64,000 bases of DNA from Sneathiella sp. Its GTDB lineage: Bacteria > Pseudomonadota > Alphaproteobacteria > Sneathiellales > Sneathiellaceae. Shown here one piece after another: positions 51,210 to 60,873 of this stretch. The position numbers were made by a program, and so were the translations under genes. A model generated the notes under the pieces. That model was not told the DNA's origin, did not search any database, and saw only the letters and a list, made by a program, of their open reading frames with translations. Each line of letters opens with the position of its first letter. The first letter of the stretch is position 1. The stretch lies in the NCBI GenBank assembly GCA_017643685.1, contig JAEPMY010000001.1:1-64000 (forward strand). Direction: 5' to 3'.

Positions 51210-52481
51210 ATGTCCATATCTGCAGGAAAAACAATAACATCAGAGCTGCCAGATTATCTGGATAGTAGATACTCCTGGTTGCGCCTCGGCATGTCGATGG
51301 TGATCGCAACTGTTGGCAGCGTTGGGATGTGGTCTATCATTGTGGTCCTCCCCAAAATTGAACAAGAGTTTGGGGCCGACCGTTCAGAGGCTTCCTTGCC
51401 GTTCACCACCATCATGATTGGCTTTGGGGTTGGCAATATCCTGATTGGTCGCTTTGTCGATCGGTTTGGAATTGCCCTTCCCATGGCTCTCTCTTCTGTT
51501 CTACTGGCAGCGGGTTTCTATTTCTCCACCTTGGTAAGCAGTGTTTGGATGTTTGCCATCTTGCAAGGGTTGATGGTCGGCCTTGGAACGGCAATCTGTT
51601 TTGGTCCATTAATGAGTGACATCTCTCATTGGTTCTACAGACGCCTTGGCATCGCCATCGCAGCTGCCGCGAGCGGTAATTATTTTGCGGGAACACTATG
51701 GCCTCTCTTTATTAAGGGGATCGTGGACACAGAAGGATGGCGTGAAGCATACGTCACAGTGGCCGTCATTATCTTTGTAACCATGCTTCCCCTCTCCTTC
51801 TTCTTCAGACGGCGCATCCCGAAAGTGACCTTCCCGATTTCAGGGGAAGTCAGTGAGAGTAAACCCTTACCCGATACGCGTAAGCAGGTTGACTTAAAAG
51901 GGAACACTCTGGTCTTCCTTCTCACCGTTGCCGGTGTTGCCTGTTGCGTGGCAATGTCTATGCCCCAAGTGCATATCGTGGCTTACTGCGCCGATTTGGG
52001 ATATGGCATCGTTCGGGGCGCGGAAATGCTCTCTCTTATGCTTGCAGGCGGTATCGTCAGCAGATTGATCTCTGGTGTTGTCGCAGATTATATCGGTGGC
52101 GTCAGAACATTGCTGATTGGGTCGATATTACAATGTATCGCGCTTTTCCTGTATATGCCGTTCAATGGATTGGTCTCCCTTTATATTGTCTCCCTGATTT
52201 TCGGCCTCTCCCAAGGGGGGATTGTACCAAGTTATGCGATTATTATTCGTGAATACCTGCCTGCCGCTGGGTCTGGTCAACGCGTTGGCCTCGTTGTCTT
52301 TGCCACCGTGATGGGCATGGCGTTTGGTGGCTGGTTATCCGGTCTTATTTACGATCTAACCCAGTCTTATCAGGCGGCATTTATTAATGGGATTGGCTGG
52401 AATTTCCTCAATATGTTCGTCATGCTGTTTATCCTGTTCAAAACCAAGAACACCGACCAGACAGAGCCTGCTTACGGATAA
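51210..52481 (+). CDS. MFS transporter
   Basis: 12-TM-type protein, IGFGVGNILIGRFVDRFG, GVVADYIGGVRTLLIG. Confidence 0.9.
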   Translation: MSISAGKTITSELPDYLDSRYSWLRLGMSMVIATVGSVGMWSIIVVLPKIEQEFGADRSEASLPFTTIMIGFGVGNILIGRFVDRFGIALPMALSSVLLAAGFYFSTLVSSVWMFAILQGLMVGLGTAICFGPLMSDISHWFYRRLGIAIAAAASGNYFAGTLWPLFIKGIVDTEGWREAYVTVAVIIFVTMLPLSFFFRRRIPKVTFPISGEVSESKPLPDTRKQVDLKGNTLVFLLTVAGVACCVAMSMPQVHIVAYCADLGYGIVRGAEMLSLMLAGGIVSRLISGVVADYIGGVRTLLIGSILQCIALFLYMPFNGLVSLYIVSLIFGLSQGGIVPSYAIIIREYLPAAGSGQRVGLVVFATVMGMAFGGWLSGLIYDLTQSYQAAFINGIGWNFLNMFVMLFILFKTKNTDQTEPAYG

Positions 52482-52512
52482 ACTTGCACCCGAGCTGCAA
52501 ATTCAACTAAGA

Positions 52513-52524
52513 TGTATCTACACT
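52513..52524. promoter_or_regulatory. Candidate MarR operator copy A (TGTATCTACACT)
   Basis: 11/12 match to element at 53038-53049; 16 bp upstream of MarR ATG. Confidence 0.4.
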
Positions 52525-52540
52525 TATTGAGGAGCAACTG

Positions 52541-52972
52541 ATGCAAGAAGATCTTCACGCCATTGGACGAAGCTGCATGGCGCTCAAGGCTCGCATGGCA
52601 GCACGAACTGTTACCCGCGTGTATGATGCGGCTTTAAAACCAGTAGGATTGCGGATTACCCAGTTTACGGTTCTTGCCTGTATCGGTTCCGGAGATGTGA
52701 ATTCAATCAGCGGCTTAGCTGATTATCTTGCTATTGAAAGAACAACACTCACCCGCAATCTCCAGCTTCTTGAGAAAAAGGGAATTATCTCATTTGAACA
52801 GGGAGAGGATTCGCGAGCACGCCCTGTAAAACTGACAGAAAAAGGCGAAGAACTTCTACAAAACGCCATTCCTCTCTGGCAAGACGCACAAAAGACACTA
52901 CAAGAAAAACTTGGCTCAGATGAATGGCACATGATCTCTAGCGGATTGAATATACTCACTAAATCCGCATAA
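52541..52972 (+). CDS. MarR-family transcriptional regulator
   Basis: LADYLAIERTTLTRNLQLLEKKGIISFEQGEDSRARPVKLTEKGEELL. Confidence 0.92.
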   Translation: MQEDLHAIGRSCMALKARMAARTVTRVYDAALKPVGLRITQFTVLACIGSGDVNSISGLADYLAIERTTLTRNLQLLEKKGIISFEQGEDSRARPVKLTEKGEELLQNAIPLWQDAQKTLQEKLGSDEWHMISSGLNILTKSA

Positions 52973-53037
52973 ACACCCCTCTTCCCGCTGATTGAAAGAT
53001 GTAACCGGCGTCACGGGAGTAAATTTTTAAAAATATG

Positions 53038-53049
53038 TGTATATACACT
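53038..53049. promoter_or_regulatory. Candidate MarR operator copy B (TGTATATACACT; contains palindrome GTGTATATACAC at 53037-53048)
   Basis: Perfect 12-bp palindrome overlapping an element shared with the marR upstream region; 46 bp upstream of the 2Fe-2S subunit gene. Confidence 0.45.
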
Positions 53050-53095
53050 ACATTTCTTTTCTGACATGCTCCGTTTCAGAACACAGGAGAGAAAT

Positions 53096-53581
53096 ATGGA
53101 AACACATTTTGTCCGACTGACCGTTAACGGAAAAGAATACCAAGCAGAGGTTGAGGCCAGAAAATTACTCGTTCATTTCCTGCGAGATGATCTGAACATT
53201 ACCTCGACAAATATCGGGTGTGACACCAGCCAATGCGGTGCCTGCACCATCGAGTTGGATGGGAAATCGTCCAAAGCCTGCACCATGCTGGCCGTTCAGG
53301 CGCATGGCCGCGATATCCGGACCACCGCCACAACGGACGACCCGATCCTCAACAGTCTTAAGCAGAGCTTTCAAGCGGACCACGCCCTGCAATGCGGCTA
53401 TTGCACCCCCGGTATGGTCATGCGCAGCCGAGAATTATTGGCGCAAAACCCAACCCCAACAGAAGATGAAATTCGAGACGCGCTTCATGGTAATATCTGT
53501 AGATGCACAGGCTATCATAACATCGTAAAAGCCGTGTCAAACGCCGCAGCCTCTCTCCAGAAAAAGGAGGATGCAGCATGA
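53096..53581 (+). CDS. (2Fe-2S)-binding subunit of xanthine dehydrogenase/CO dehydrogenase-family hydroxylase (CoxS-like)
   Basis: GCDTSQCGACTIELDG, QCGYCTPGMVM, NICRCTGYHNIVKAV. Confidence 0.95.
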   Translation: METHFVRLTVNGKEYQAEVEARKLLVHFLRDDLNITSTNIGCDTSQCGACTIELDGKSSKACTMLAVQAHGRDIRTTATTDDPILNSLKQSFQADHALQCGYCTPGMVMRSRELLAQNPTPTEDEIRDALHGNICRCTGYHNIVKAVSNAAASLQKKEDAA

Positions 53582-55950
53582 ACCAGCAATCACCTATAAA
53601 ATCGGACGCAGCGGCCCATTCATATATCGGTCAGTCTGTTCCAAGACGCGAAGACCCTCGGCTTCTGGACGGGCAAGGTCGTTTTATTGACAATTTAAAA
53701 TTACCCGACATGGCGCATGCCGCGCTTCTCAGATCCCCTTACGCCCATGCACGTATTATCAGCGTCGCCACTAAAGAGGCGTCTGCTGTTCCGGGGGTTA
53801 TTGGCATCCTCACCGGAGAGGACATCAAAGATAAATTGGGGCATATCAAGCCAAACTGGATAGCGGGACAAGATATCAAAATCCCACCCCACCCTGTTCT
53901 GGCAACAGAAAAGGTCCATTATGTGGGGGACGCGGTCGCCTTTGTCGTCGCAGAAACCCGCGAAGCCGCAGAAGACGCCCTGCAACTGATTGAAGTGGAT
54001 TACGAAATCCTGGATGCGGTTATCGATGAAGAGGCGGCCCTGTCTTCCCCCACGCAAATTCACGATACCGTCGAAAATAACCTTGCCGGAAAGCCATTGA
54101 TGGCTTGGGGGGACTATCGCAAAGCCGCAGAGGAAGCCAATCAGATCATTTCGCTGAAATTGATCAATAACCGCCTGATCCCCAGCCCGATGGAGCCACG
54201 CGCCATTTTAGCAGATTTCGATCCCTATGACGAAAAGCTGGAACTTTATCTACCGACCCAGGTGCCGCATCTGCATCGTCGTTGGCTTTCAGATACTTTA
54301 GGATGGCCAGAACATAAAATCCGCATTCTGGTGCCTGATGTTGGTGGCGGATTTGGGGCCAAGATGCATCTTTATGTAGAAGATATCCTGACAGCTTATG
54401 CAGCGAAGCATTTTGGACGGCCGGTCAAATGGACTGAAAAGAGAAGTGAAAGCCACCTCGCAACCCATCATGGGCGCGCACATACCCAATATGTTGATCT
54501 AGCCGTCAAAAAGAACGGTCAAGTCCTTGGAATGAAGGTAAAGCTATTTGCCAATATGGGGGCGTATCTGTCCAACATGGCGACCGGGGTTCCATCGGTT
54601 AATTGCACCTATTTTGCGACAGGCAGCTATGCGATTGCCAATTATTTTGCAGAAACCAACCTGGTTCTAACCAATACGGTTCCGGTCGATGCATATCGGG
54701 GCGCAGGGCGTCCGGAAGCGACCTATCTCATTGAACGTGCCATGGATAAAGTTGCGGAAGTCCTTAAACTTGATCCGATGGAGGTGCGGCGCAAAAACAT
54801 CGTCACCCAGTTCCCACACAGCTTTTTTGATAGCGGCAGTTTCTTGCAAAGCATGGAGAAAGCAGCGGAACTTATTGATTATAAAGGGTTCCGTGACCTT
54901 CAGCATAATTATCGAAAACAAGGCCGGTATATTGGTCTTGGCTTGATTAACTACACTGAATCCTGCGGCATGGCCCCATCTGAAATGCTTGGGCGGCTCG
55001 GCTTTGATCGCGGGGGATATGAAAGTGCCGAAATTCGGGTCTCCCCAGATGGGAAGATAACACTCTTCACCGGCTCCACACCGCAAGGGCATGGGCATGC
55101 AACTTCCTTTGCTCAAATTCTCGCCACTGAATTTGAACTTCCCCTATCAGATATCGAAGTGAAAAGTGGTGACACAGACGCCATTCCCATCGGTGTCGGT
55201 ACCTACAATTCCCGATCCATGCCCGTTGGGGGCACCGCCGCCAAAATCTGCGCAGAAAAAGTGCTTAAAAAAGCAAAAAAATACGCGGCGCTGCTTTTGA
55301 AATGCGATGTGGATCAGGTGCAATATGAACAAGGGAAATTTAGCACTCTTCAAGACGATACAAAAACCATCCCCTTTGGCACCGTTGCCCGCCTCGCTGC
55401 GGTTCCCCACCAAAAACCAGAGGGGGAAACACCTGGCCTTGATCATATTTATATCCATGATCCATATGGCATGTCGTCCCCTAATGGCAGTCACGCCGTT
55501 ATTGTTGAGGTTGATATCGAAACGGGCCTGACAACCATTCTGCGGTATGTGGCTGTTGATGATGCTGGCGTCTTGATCAATCCCCAATTGGCCGAAGGAC
55601 AAATTCATGGCGGTGTGGTTCAGGGCATCGGGCAAGCTTTGTTCGAAGAAACGCTGTATGATGCCGACGGGCAGCTTATCTCTGGCTCTCTTCTGGATTA
55701 CGCGCTTCCGAAATCAGATCGCCTCCCTTCATTTGAAACAGCCTTCCTTTCCACGCCGACGAAAACCAATCCGCTTGGTGTAAAAGGGATCGGAGAGGCC
55801 GGGACGATTGCAGCACCCCCCGCAATAGTGAGCGCCGTTTGCGATGCACTGAAACCCTTTGGCATTCAGCATTTGGATATGCCCCTCACCCCGCCGCGCA
55901 TTTGGGCTGCCATTCAACATGCCCGCCAAACAGAAGGAGCGACGACATGA
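53578..55950 (+). CDS. Molybdopterin-binding large subunit (CoxL-like, AYRGAGR form)
   Basis: QSVPRREDPRLLDGQGRFIDN, VDAYRGAGRPEATYL, VKGIGEAGTIAAPPA. Confidence 0.95.
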   Translation: MNQQSPIKSDAAAHSYIGQSVPRREDPRLLDGQGRFIDNLKLPDMAHAALLRSPYAHARIISVATKEASAVPGVIGILTGEDIKDKLGHIKPNWIAGQDIKIPPHPVLATEKVHYVGDAVAFVVAETREAAEDALQLIEVDYEILDAVIDEEAALSSPTQIHDTVENNLAGKPLMAWGDYRKAAEEANQIISLKLINNRLIPSPMEPRAILADFDPYDEKLELYLPTQVPHLHRRWLSDTLGWPEHKIRILVPDVGGGFGAKMHLYVEDILTAYAAKHFGRPVKWTEKRSESHLATHHGRAHTQYVDLAVKKNGQVLGMKVKLFANMGAYLSNMATGVPSVNCTYFATGSYAIANYFAETNLVLTNTVPVDAYRGAGRPEATYLIERAMDKVAEVLKLDPMEVRRKNIVTQFPHSFFDSGSFLQSMEKAAELIDYKGFRDLQHNYRKQGRYIGLGLINYTESCGMAPSEMLGRLGFDRGGYESAEIRVSPDGKITLFTGSTPQGHGHATSFAQILATEFELPLSDIEVKSGDTDAIPIGVGTYNSRSMPVGGTAAKICAEKVLKKAKKYAALLLKCDVDQVQYEQGKFSTLQDDTKTIPFGTVARLAAVPHQKPEGETPGLDHIYIHDPYGMSSPNGSHAVIVEVDIETGLTTILRYVAVDDAGVLINPQLAEGQIHGGVVQGIGQALFEETLYDADGQLISGSLLDYALPKSDRLPSFETAFLSTPTKTNPLGVKGIGEAGTIAAPPAIVSAVCDALKPFGIQHLDMPLTPPRIWAAIQHARQTEGATT

Positions 55951-56756
55951 TCCCGGAGAGTTTTAAATATATGCGCGCAGATGATATGGAGCATGTCCTT
56001 TCTCTACTGTCCAACTCATCAGAGGATATTCAAATCCTCGCAGGTTGTCATAGCCTTCTACCACTACTGAAAATGCGGATGGGTATGGCAGACACGGTTC
56101 TGGATGTTCAAAACATCCCTGACCTTAAAGGCATCCAGATAGAGACCAGCCATATTCGAATTGGCGCCATGACCACTCACGCGGAACTGACCGAGCACGC
56201 TGAATTAAATCGGGAGTGGCCAATTTTTGCGCAAACCGGCATCCAGATCGCCGACGCGCAGGTTAGAAATCACGGTACGATTGGTGGATCCGTTTGCCTT
56301 GCGGATCCCTCGTCTGATTGGCCGGTTATTCTCTGCCTTTTGAATGCCGAACTCCTCCTTAAAAGCCAGACGGGAGAAAGAATAGTTCCTTTTGATGAAT
56401 TTGTTCTGGGGGCGATGGATTGCGATTTGCAGGAATTTGAAATTCTGACCGAAATTCGGATCCCCAGAAATTCTCTCACCTGCCGAAGCAGTTACCAAAA
56501 ATTCCGCCACCCCGCATCCGGGTACGCTGTTGCCTCTGCCGCAGGGTACGCGCTTTATGACGGCAATAATCTGGTGGAAAAACGCCTTGCAATCGGCGGT
56601 ACTGCTGAAAAGCCTTATCAGGCCGGTTTTGATGCCGCGGATGTCTGCAGCGACGCAGAAGTTCTAAGCGATCACTTCGCCCCGAGCGCCTATCGCGCCA
56701 GCTTGGCAAACACAATGGCAAAACGGGCTCGGCGGGCGTGCCTTAACCCCATTTAA
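55947..56756 (+). CDS. FAD-binding medium subunit (CoxM-like)
   Basis: LAGCHSLLPLLKMRM, RIGAMTTHAEL, IADAQVRNHGTIGGSVCLADPSSDWP; start trimmed. Confidence 0.93.
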   Translation: MIPESFKYMRADDMEHVLSLLSNSSEDIQILAGCHSLLPLLKMRMGMADTVLDVQNIPDLKGIQIETSHIRIGAMTTHAELTEHAELNREWPIFAQTGIQIADAQVRNHGTIGGSVCLADPSSDWPVILCLLNAELLLKSQTGERIVPFDEFVLGAMDCDLQEFEILTEIRIPRNSLTCRSSYQKFRHPASGYAVASAAGYALYDGNNLVEKRLAIGGTAEKPYQAGFDAADVCSDAEVLSDHFAPSAYRASLANTMAKRARRACLNPI

Positions 56757-56829
56757 CAGAATGGAGCGGAGCAAACTTCCCGATCATATTCGATCTGGTT
56801 AACACGCGCCAACCCCGCTCCCTCCATGG

Positions 56830-56857
56830 CCCCGCTGCTTGCAGCGGGGTCTTTTTA
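56830..56857 (+). terminator. Rho-independent terminator after coxSLM-type operon
   Basis: ccccgctgc-tt-gcagcgggg followed by tcttttta. Confidence 0.85.
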
Positions 56858-56998
56858 TTCACAACATCGGAAATCTGACCGTTTTATTTTTGCAAAGACA
56901 CATCCCCAAGTCTTTGCTGTGGCGGCCGCATCGTTGTTTGGAGGGGGATTGCCGGCATGCGAGCCGATGGCAATCACGCGTTTGCGCCGCCACCTCCC

Positions 56999-58102
56999 CT
57001 ACTTTGCAAAACGGGCTGGGCTCAGCGCCTCTATGACCTCATCAGATAAAATGGAAGCCTTCCCCAAACAGAGAGCCGCCGACGCTTTTGACAGCGCAGG
57101 CGCCGTCTGAATGCCATACCCTCCCTGCCCGGCAAGCCAGAAGAAACCCTCTGCCTCTGGCGTAAATCCGGCAACAGGCGTGCGATCAGGCGCAAAAGTG
57201 CGAAGCCCGGCCCAGCTATGCTCCAGCCTCTCAACACTCACTGTCGTGGCCTCTTCAAAACGATGAAGTCCTTCTGCCAACACCATATCATCAGGCCAGG
57301 CATCATGTGGCTCAACAGGATCCTCATCCGCCGGGGATACCATTAATTTCCCAGCCTCTGGTTTAGCGTAGAAACTCTCCGACGCACTCACCATGAGGGG
57401 CCAGCTTTCAAAGTCGTCATAATCAGGGCGCGGAATAATCGCAGCAGACCGACGAAGTGGTGTTAAGCCAACTTTTTGAACACCCGCCAGATTTGCAACC
57501 ACATCGCCCCACGCACCGGCAGCGTTCACAACGACTTTTGCTTCAACATCACCCTGTTTGGTTTTGAGGCGCCATACCCCATCCACATATGCCATGCTTT
57601 CTACGGCGGCATCAGTCAGAACCTGCCCGCCATTTTGACGAAGCAGGCGGCTATAGCCTTGCAGCATTCGGTCCACATCGATATCGCGGGCAGTCTTTTC
57701 ATATGCTGCTTTGACAATCTCATCTGTTTTCAGGATCGGGATCATTTTCCCCGCTTCTTTGGGCGAAATATCCTCAAGCCCGTCTGAGCCATCCAAATAC
57801 TCATTGATCGCGTCCAGCTCGAACTCTCTGGCAAACATCAACTCCCCCCGTGGGGTCAGCAGGCTACTATCAGAGACACCTTCCGGCTCCAGAAAAAAGG
57901 GTTCTGCCGCGGCGTTCAATGCCCGTAAAGTCTTGTTGCCATAGTTTTTGATATAAATCGCAGCGGATCGCCCGGTTGAGTGATAGCCAATATTAGCTTC
58001 CATCTCCAGCACCAAAACAGAAGCCTCGCGGGAAAGCTCTGCGGCGAGGCTAACCCCTGCCATGCCACCACCAATAATCACAAAGTCCGCTGTCGTCGCC
58101 AT
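56999..58102 (-). CDS. FAD-dependent oxidoreductase (DAO family)
   Basis: DFVIIGGGMAGVSLAAEL dinucleotide motif, VVNAAGAWGD; start trimmed to ATG 58102. Confidence 0.92.
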   Translation of the reverse strand: MATTADFVIIGGGMAGVSLAAELSREASVLVLEMEANIGYHSTGRSAAIYIKNYGNKTLRALNAAAEPFFLEPEGVSDSSLLTPRGELMFAREFELDAINEYLDGSDGLEDISPKEAGKMIPILKTDEIVKAAYEKTARDIDVDRMLQGYSRLLRQNGGQVLTDAAVESMAYVDGVWRLKTKQGDVEAKVVVNAAGAWGDVVANLAGVQKVGLTPLRRSAAIIPRPDYDDFESWPLMVSASESFYAKPEAGKLMVSPADEDPVEPHDAWPDDMVLAEGLHRFEEATTVSVERLEHSWAGLRTFAPDRTPVAGFTPEAEGFFWLAGQGGYGIQTAPALSKASAALCLGKASILSDEVIEALSPARFAK

Positions 58103-58127
58103 CGCGATATCCTCTAAAACAAGACAC

Positions 58128-58160
58128 AAAAAAGCGCGCCCAATATCCATGGGCGCGCTT
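58128..58160 (-). terminator. Terminator of the BCCT transporter gene
   Basis: gcgcgccca...tgggcgcgc hairpin followed by T6 on the minus strand. Confidence 0.8.
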
Positions 58161-58204
58161 CTATTCCTGCATCAGTTAGAGATGCTTGTCCAGATCAGAT
58201 CTGA

Positions 58205-59770
58205 CTATTTTTTAAGGCCTTGCAGCTCATGACGCATGCCCATATGCAGGCTTACGCACATCACCATTAGAACGACCGTAAATGGCAGCCCAACGGTAAT
58301 CGCTGCGGCCTGAAGCGCACCAAGCGCATCTGCACCGCCACCAAACAACAAAGCACCTGCAACGGCCCCTTCGATCACGGCCCAGAAGACACGCTGCGGA
58401 ACGGGTGCATCCACCTTACCGCCTGCGGTAATGCTGTCGATGACCAAAGATCCGGAGTCAGAAGATGTTACGAAGAACACCAGAACCAACACGATACCCA
58501 CGAATGAAATGATGCCGGTGAGCGGCAGATTTTCAAACATGTGGAACATGGCCAGAGACACGTCACCAACGCCATTGGCAAGCTCACCAATATTGTTCTG
58601 CACCTGCTCCAGAGCTGAACCGCCGAAGACACTCATCCAAATCACTGTGATAACTGTCGGAACGATCAAAACAGCGGTCAGGAATTCACGAACGGTACGG
58701 CCTTTGGAAATGCGGGCAATGAACATGCCGACAAATGGCGACCAGGAAATCCACCAAGCCCAATAGAATACCGTCCAACCATGATAGAAGGTTTCATCTT
58801 CGCGCCCCCAGAAGGAACTCAGCGGCAAGATATTTGTCAGATATGAGCTGCCGGTGTTGTACATCGCCACCAAAATGGCAAGTGTCGGACCGAAGATCAG
58901 GACGAATAGCAACAGAACAACAGCAAGTCCCATATTCAGGTTGCTGAGGATTTTCACCCCACCATCAAGACCACGCACAACGGACAAGACTGCAACTGCC
59001 GTCACGCCGATGATAATAGCGATCTGCGTATTAATGGTGTTTGGAATATCAAACAGGAAGTTAAGACCACTGGCCGCCTGTTGCGCGCCAAATCCCAAAG
59101 AGGTCGCCAAACCAAACAATGTTGCCAGAACGGCGACAACGTCAATAAAGTTACCCCAAAAACCCCAAGTCCGATCTCCAATCAGTGGATAAAAAGCAGA
59201 GCGGATGGAAAGCGGCAAATCCTTGTTGTAGGTGAAAAAGGCAAGTGACAAAGCCACCACCGCATAAATCGCCCATGGATGCAGGCCCCAATGGAACATG
59301 GTGGCGCCAAGCGCCAAATCTGCAGCGGCCTGAGTGTTTGGCTCAACGTTTAGCGGGGTGCCGTACCAATCCGTGTAATAGGCAGTTGGCTCAGCGACAC
59401 TCCAGAACATCAAGCCAATACCCATACCTGCCGCAAACAACATGGCGAACCAGGAAAGCCGGGAGAATTCCGGTTTTGCCGCCTCACCACCAATGCGAAT
59501 TTTACTCATAGGTGAGAAAATCAGGTAAATGCAGAACAGCACAAATACATTACCGCCGAAGACGAACAGCCAGTCAAAATTCTGAAGCGACCAAGACTTG
59601 GATGCATCGAACACCTCTTTCGCCCCTTCAGGCGCAATAAGGGTGATGACTACGAATACAAGAACCAGAACAGCGGAAATCCAGAAAACAGGGTTATGGA
59701 TATCCATCCCCATCGCCTGAACATTGTCCTGCCCGACCTCATACTCCGTATCATAAGTGTCGTCAGACAT
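58205..59770 (-). CDS. BCCT-family (betaine/carnitine/choline) transporter
   Basis: GMGIGLMFWSVAEPTAYY, FYWAWWISWSPFVGMFIARISKGRTVREF. Confidence 0.95.
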   Translation of the reverse strand: MSDDTYDTEYEVGQDNVQAMGMDIHNPVFWISAVLVLVFVVITLIAPEGAKEVFDASKSWSLQNFDWLFVFGGNVFVLFCIYLIFSPMSKIRIGGEAAKPEFSRLSWFAMLFAAGMGIGLMFWSVAEPTAYYTDWYGTPLNVEPNTQAAADLALGATMFHWGLHPWAIYAVVALSLAFFTYNKDLPLSIRSAFYPLIGDRTWGFWGNFIDVVAVLATLFGLATSLGFGAQQAASGLNFLFDIPNTINTQIAIIIGVTAVAVLSVVRGLDGGVKILSNLNMGLAVVLLLFVLIFGPTLAILVAMYNTGSSYLTNILPLSSFWGREDETFYHGWTVFYWAWWISWSPFVGMFIARISKGRTVREFLTAVLIVPTVITVIWMSVFGGSALEQVQNNIGELANGVGDVSLAMFHMFENLPLTGIISFVGIVLVLVFFVTSSDSGSLVIDSITAGGKVDAPVPQRVFWAVIEGAVAGALLFGGGADALGALQAAAITVGLPFTVVLMVMCVSLHMGMRHELQGLKK

Positions 59771-60033
59771 AAAACCTCGCATTTTGTTAATAATGCGACG
59801 AAACTACGAAGACGTTTGATGAATTACAACCACATCAAAGTAAAAAAAATAAATATAAGTTCCTATAAAATTAAAAAGTATCACAATTAATTTTATTCTT
59901 ATAATTACTTAATAACACTAAATTATCTATATTTATTCTATTTTTTTATTTATACATACTAAAAACTCAATCATTAATATTAATCGAATAAATAGAAACA
60001 ACCAACAACTTGAGTCGCTAACTCTCTGTCGAT

Positions 60034-60080
60034 TTTGTCGCTATTTATATGACAATGTGTCTTCATATATAGAAATTGTC
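60034..60080. promoter_or_regulatory. Candidate LysR tripartite site upstream of pirin: tTTGTC-N11-GACAAT-N18-ATTGTC
   Basis: Half-site spacing identical to 61813-61859. Confidence 0.65.
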
Positions 60081-60134
60081 CCATACACATCTCCCCCCCA
60101 TATGGATCATGTAACAAAACGAAAGGAGAGCAGT

Positions 60135-60827
60135 ATGGAATATTTCCGCCCCGCAGAGGAGAGAGGAAGAGCCAATTTTGGTTGGCTGGATAGCAAGCAT
60201 AGCTTTTCTTTCGGAAGCTATTACGATCCAAATCACATGGGGTTTTCTGCTCTGCGTGTCATTAACGACGATATCGTAAATGGCGGGGCCGGTTTTGAGG
60301 CCCATCCCCATCGGGATATGGAAATCATCTCCTATATTCTAGAGGGAGAAATCGAACATAAAGACAGCATGGGCAATAGTTATGTCATCCCGGCGGGAGA
60401 TATTCAGCGAATGAGCGCAGGCACTGGCGTTATGCATTCGGAGTTTAATCCGTCAGAAACCAACGACCTGAGGTTCCTGCAAATCTGGATCCTTCCGAAC
60501 GCCAAAGGTGTCGCCCCCAGTTATGAGCAGAAAACTGTTGTTCAAAATGGTCAGGTCACGCCACTTATCACCGAATATGGTGAGGGGGATACGCTTTCCA
60601 TTCATCAGGATATGACCCTCTCACGCCTGGAAGTTTCTGCAAATGACAGTATCACACTCCCCATCGGGAAACGGGCGGGTTATCTGCAGGTTCTCAAAGG
60701 TGATCTCAACTTTGAGAACCGGTCTCTACGGGAGGCTGATGGCCTTGGGCTTTATGGGATTAATGACGCGACCTTTGTCGCTGGAGAGAACGGTTTTCAA
60801 GCCCTATGGTTTGATCTGCCATTATAA
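60135..60827 (+). CDS. Pirin family protein
   Basis: GFEAHPHRDMEIISYILEGEIEHKDSMGN, QRMSAGTGVMHSEFNPS, QIWILP; AAAGGAGAG RBS before ATG 60135. Confidence 0.95.
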   Translation: MEYFRPAEERGRANFGWLDSKHSFSFGSYYDPNHMGFSALRVINDDIVNGGAGFEAHPHRDMEIISYILEGEIEHKDSMGNSYVIPAGDIQRMSAGTGVMHSEFNPSETNDLRFLQIWILPNAKGVAPSYEQKTVVQNGQVTPLITEYGEGDTLSIHQDMTLSRLEVSANDSITLPIGKRAGYLQVLKGDLNFENRSLREADGLGLYGINDATFVAGENGFQALWFDLPL

Positions 60828-60836
60828 AACACATTT

Positions 60837-60868
60837 AAAGCATCCCGCGCACCGTCGGGGCGCTTTTT
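60837..60868 (+). terminator. Terminator after pirin gene
   Basis: aaagc(a)tcccg...cgggg(c)gctttttac imperfect hairpin plus T5. Confidence 0.55.
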
Positions 60869-60873
60869 ACTCT

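Noticed and set aside
55147-55635. 162-aa minus-strand ORF
   Set aside because: Antisense to the CoxL-like gene; low-complexity shadow translation
56826-57110. 94-aa plus-strand ORF after the cox-type operon
   Set aside because: Begins inside the terminator hairpin and overlaps the DAO-family gene on the other strand
59783-60030. AT-rich region as horizontally acquired DNA
   Set aside because: Short, non-coding, flanked by ordinary genes; composition alone is insufficient
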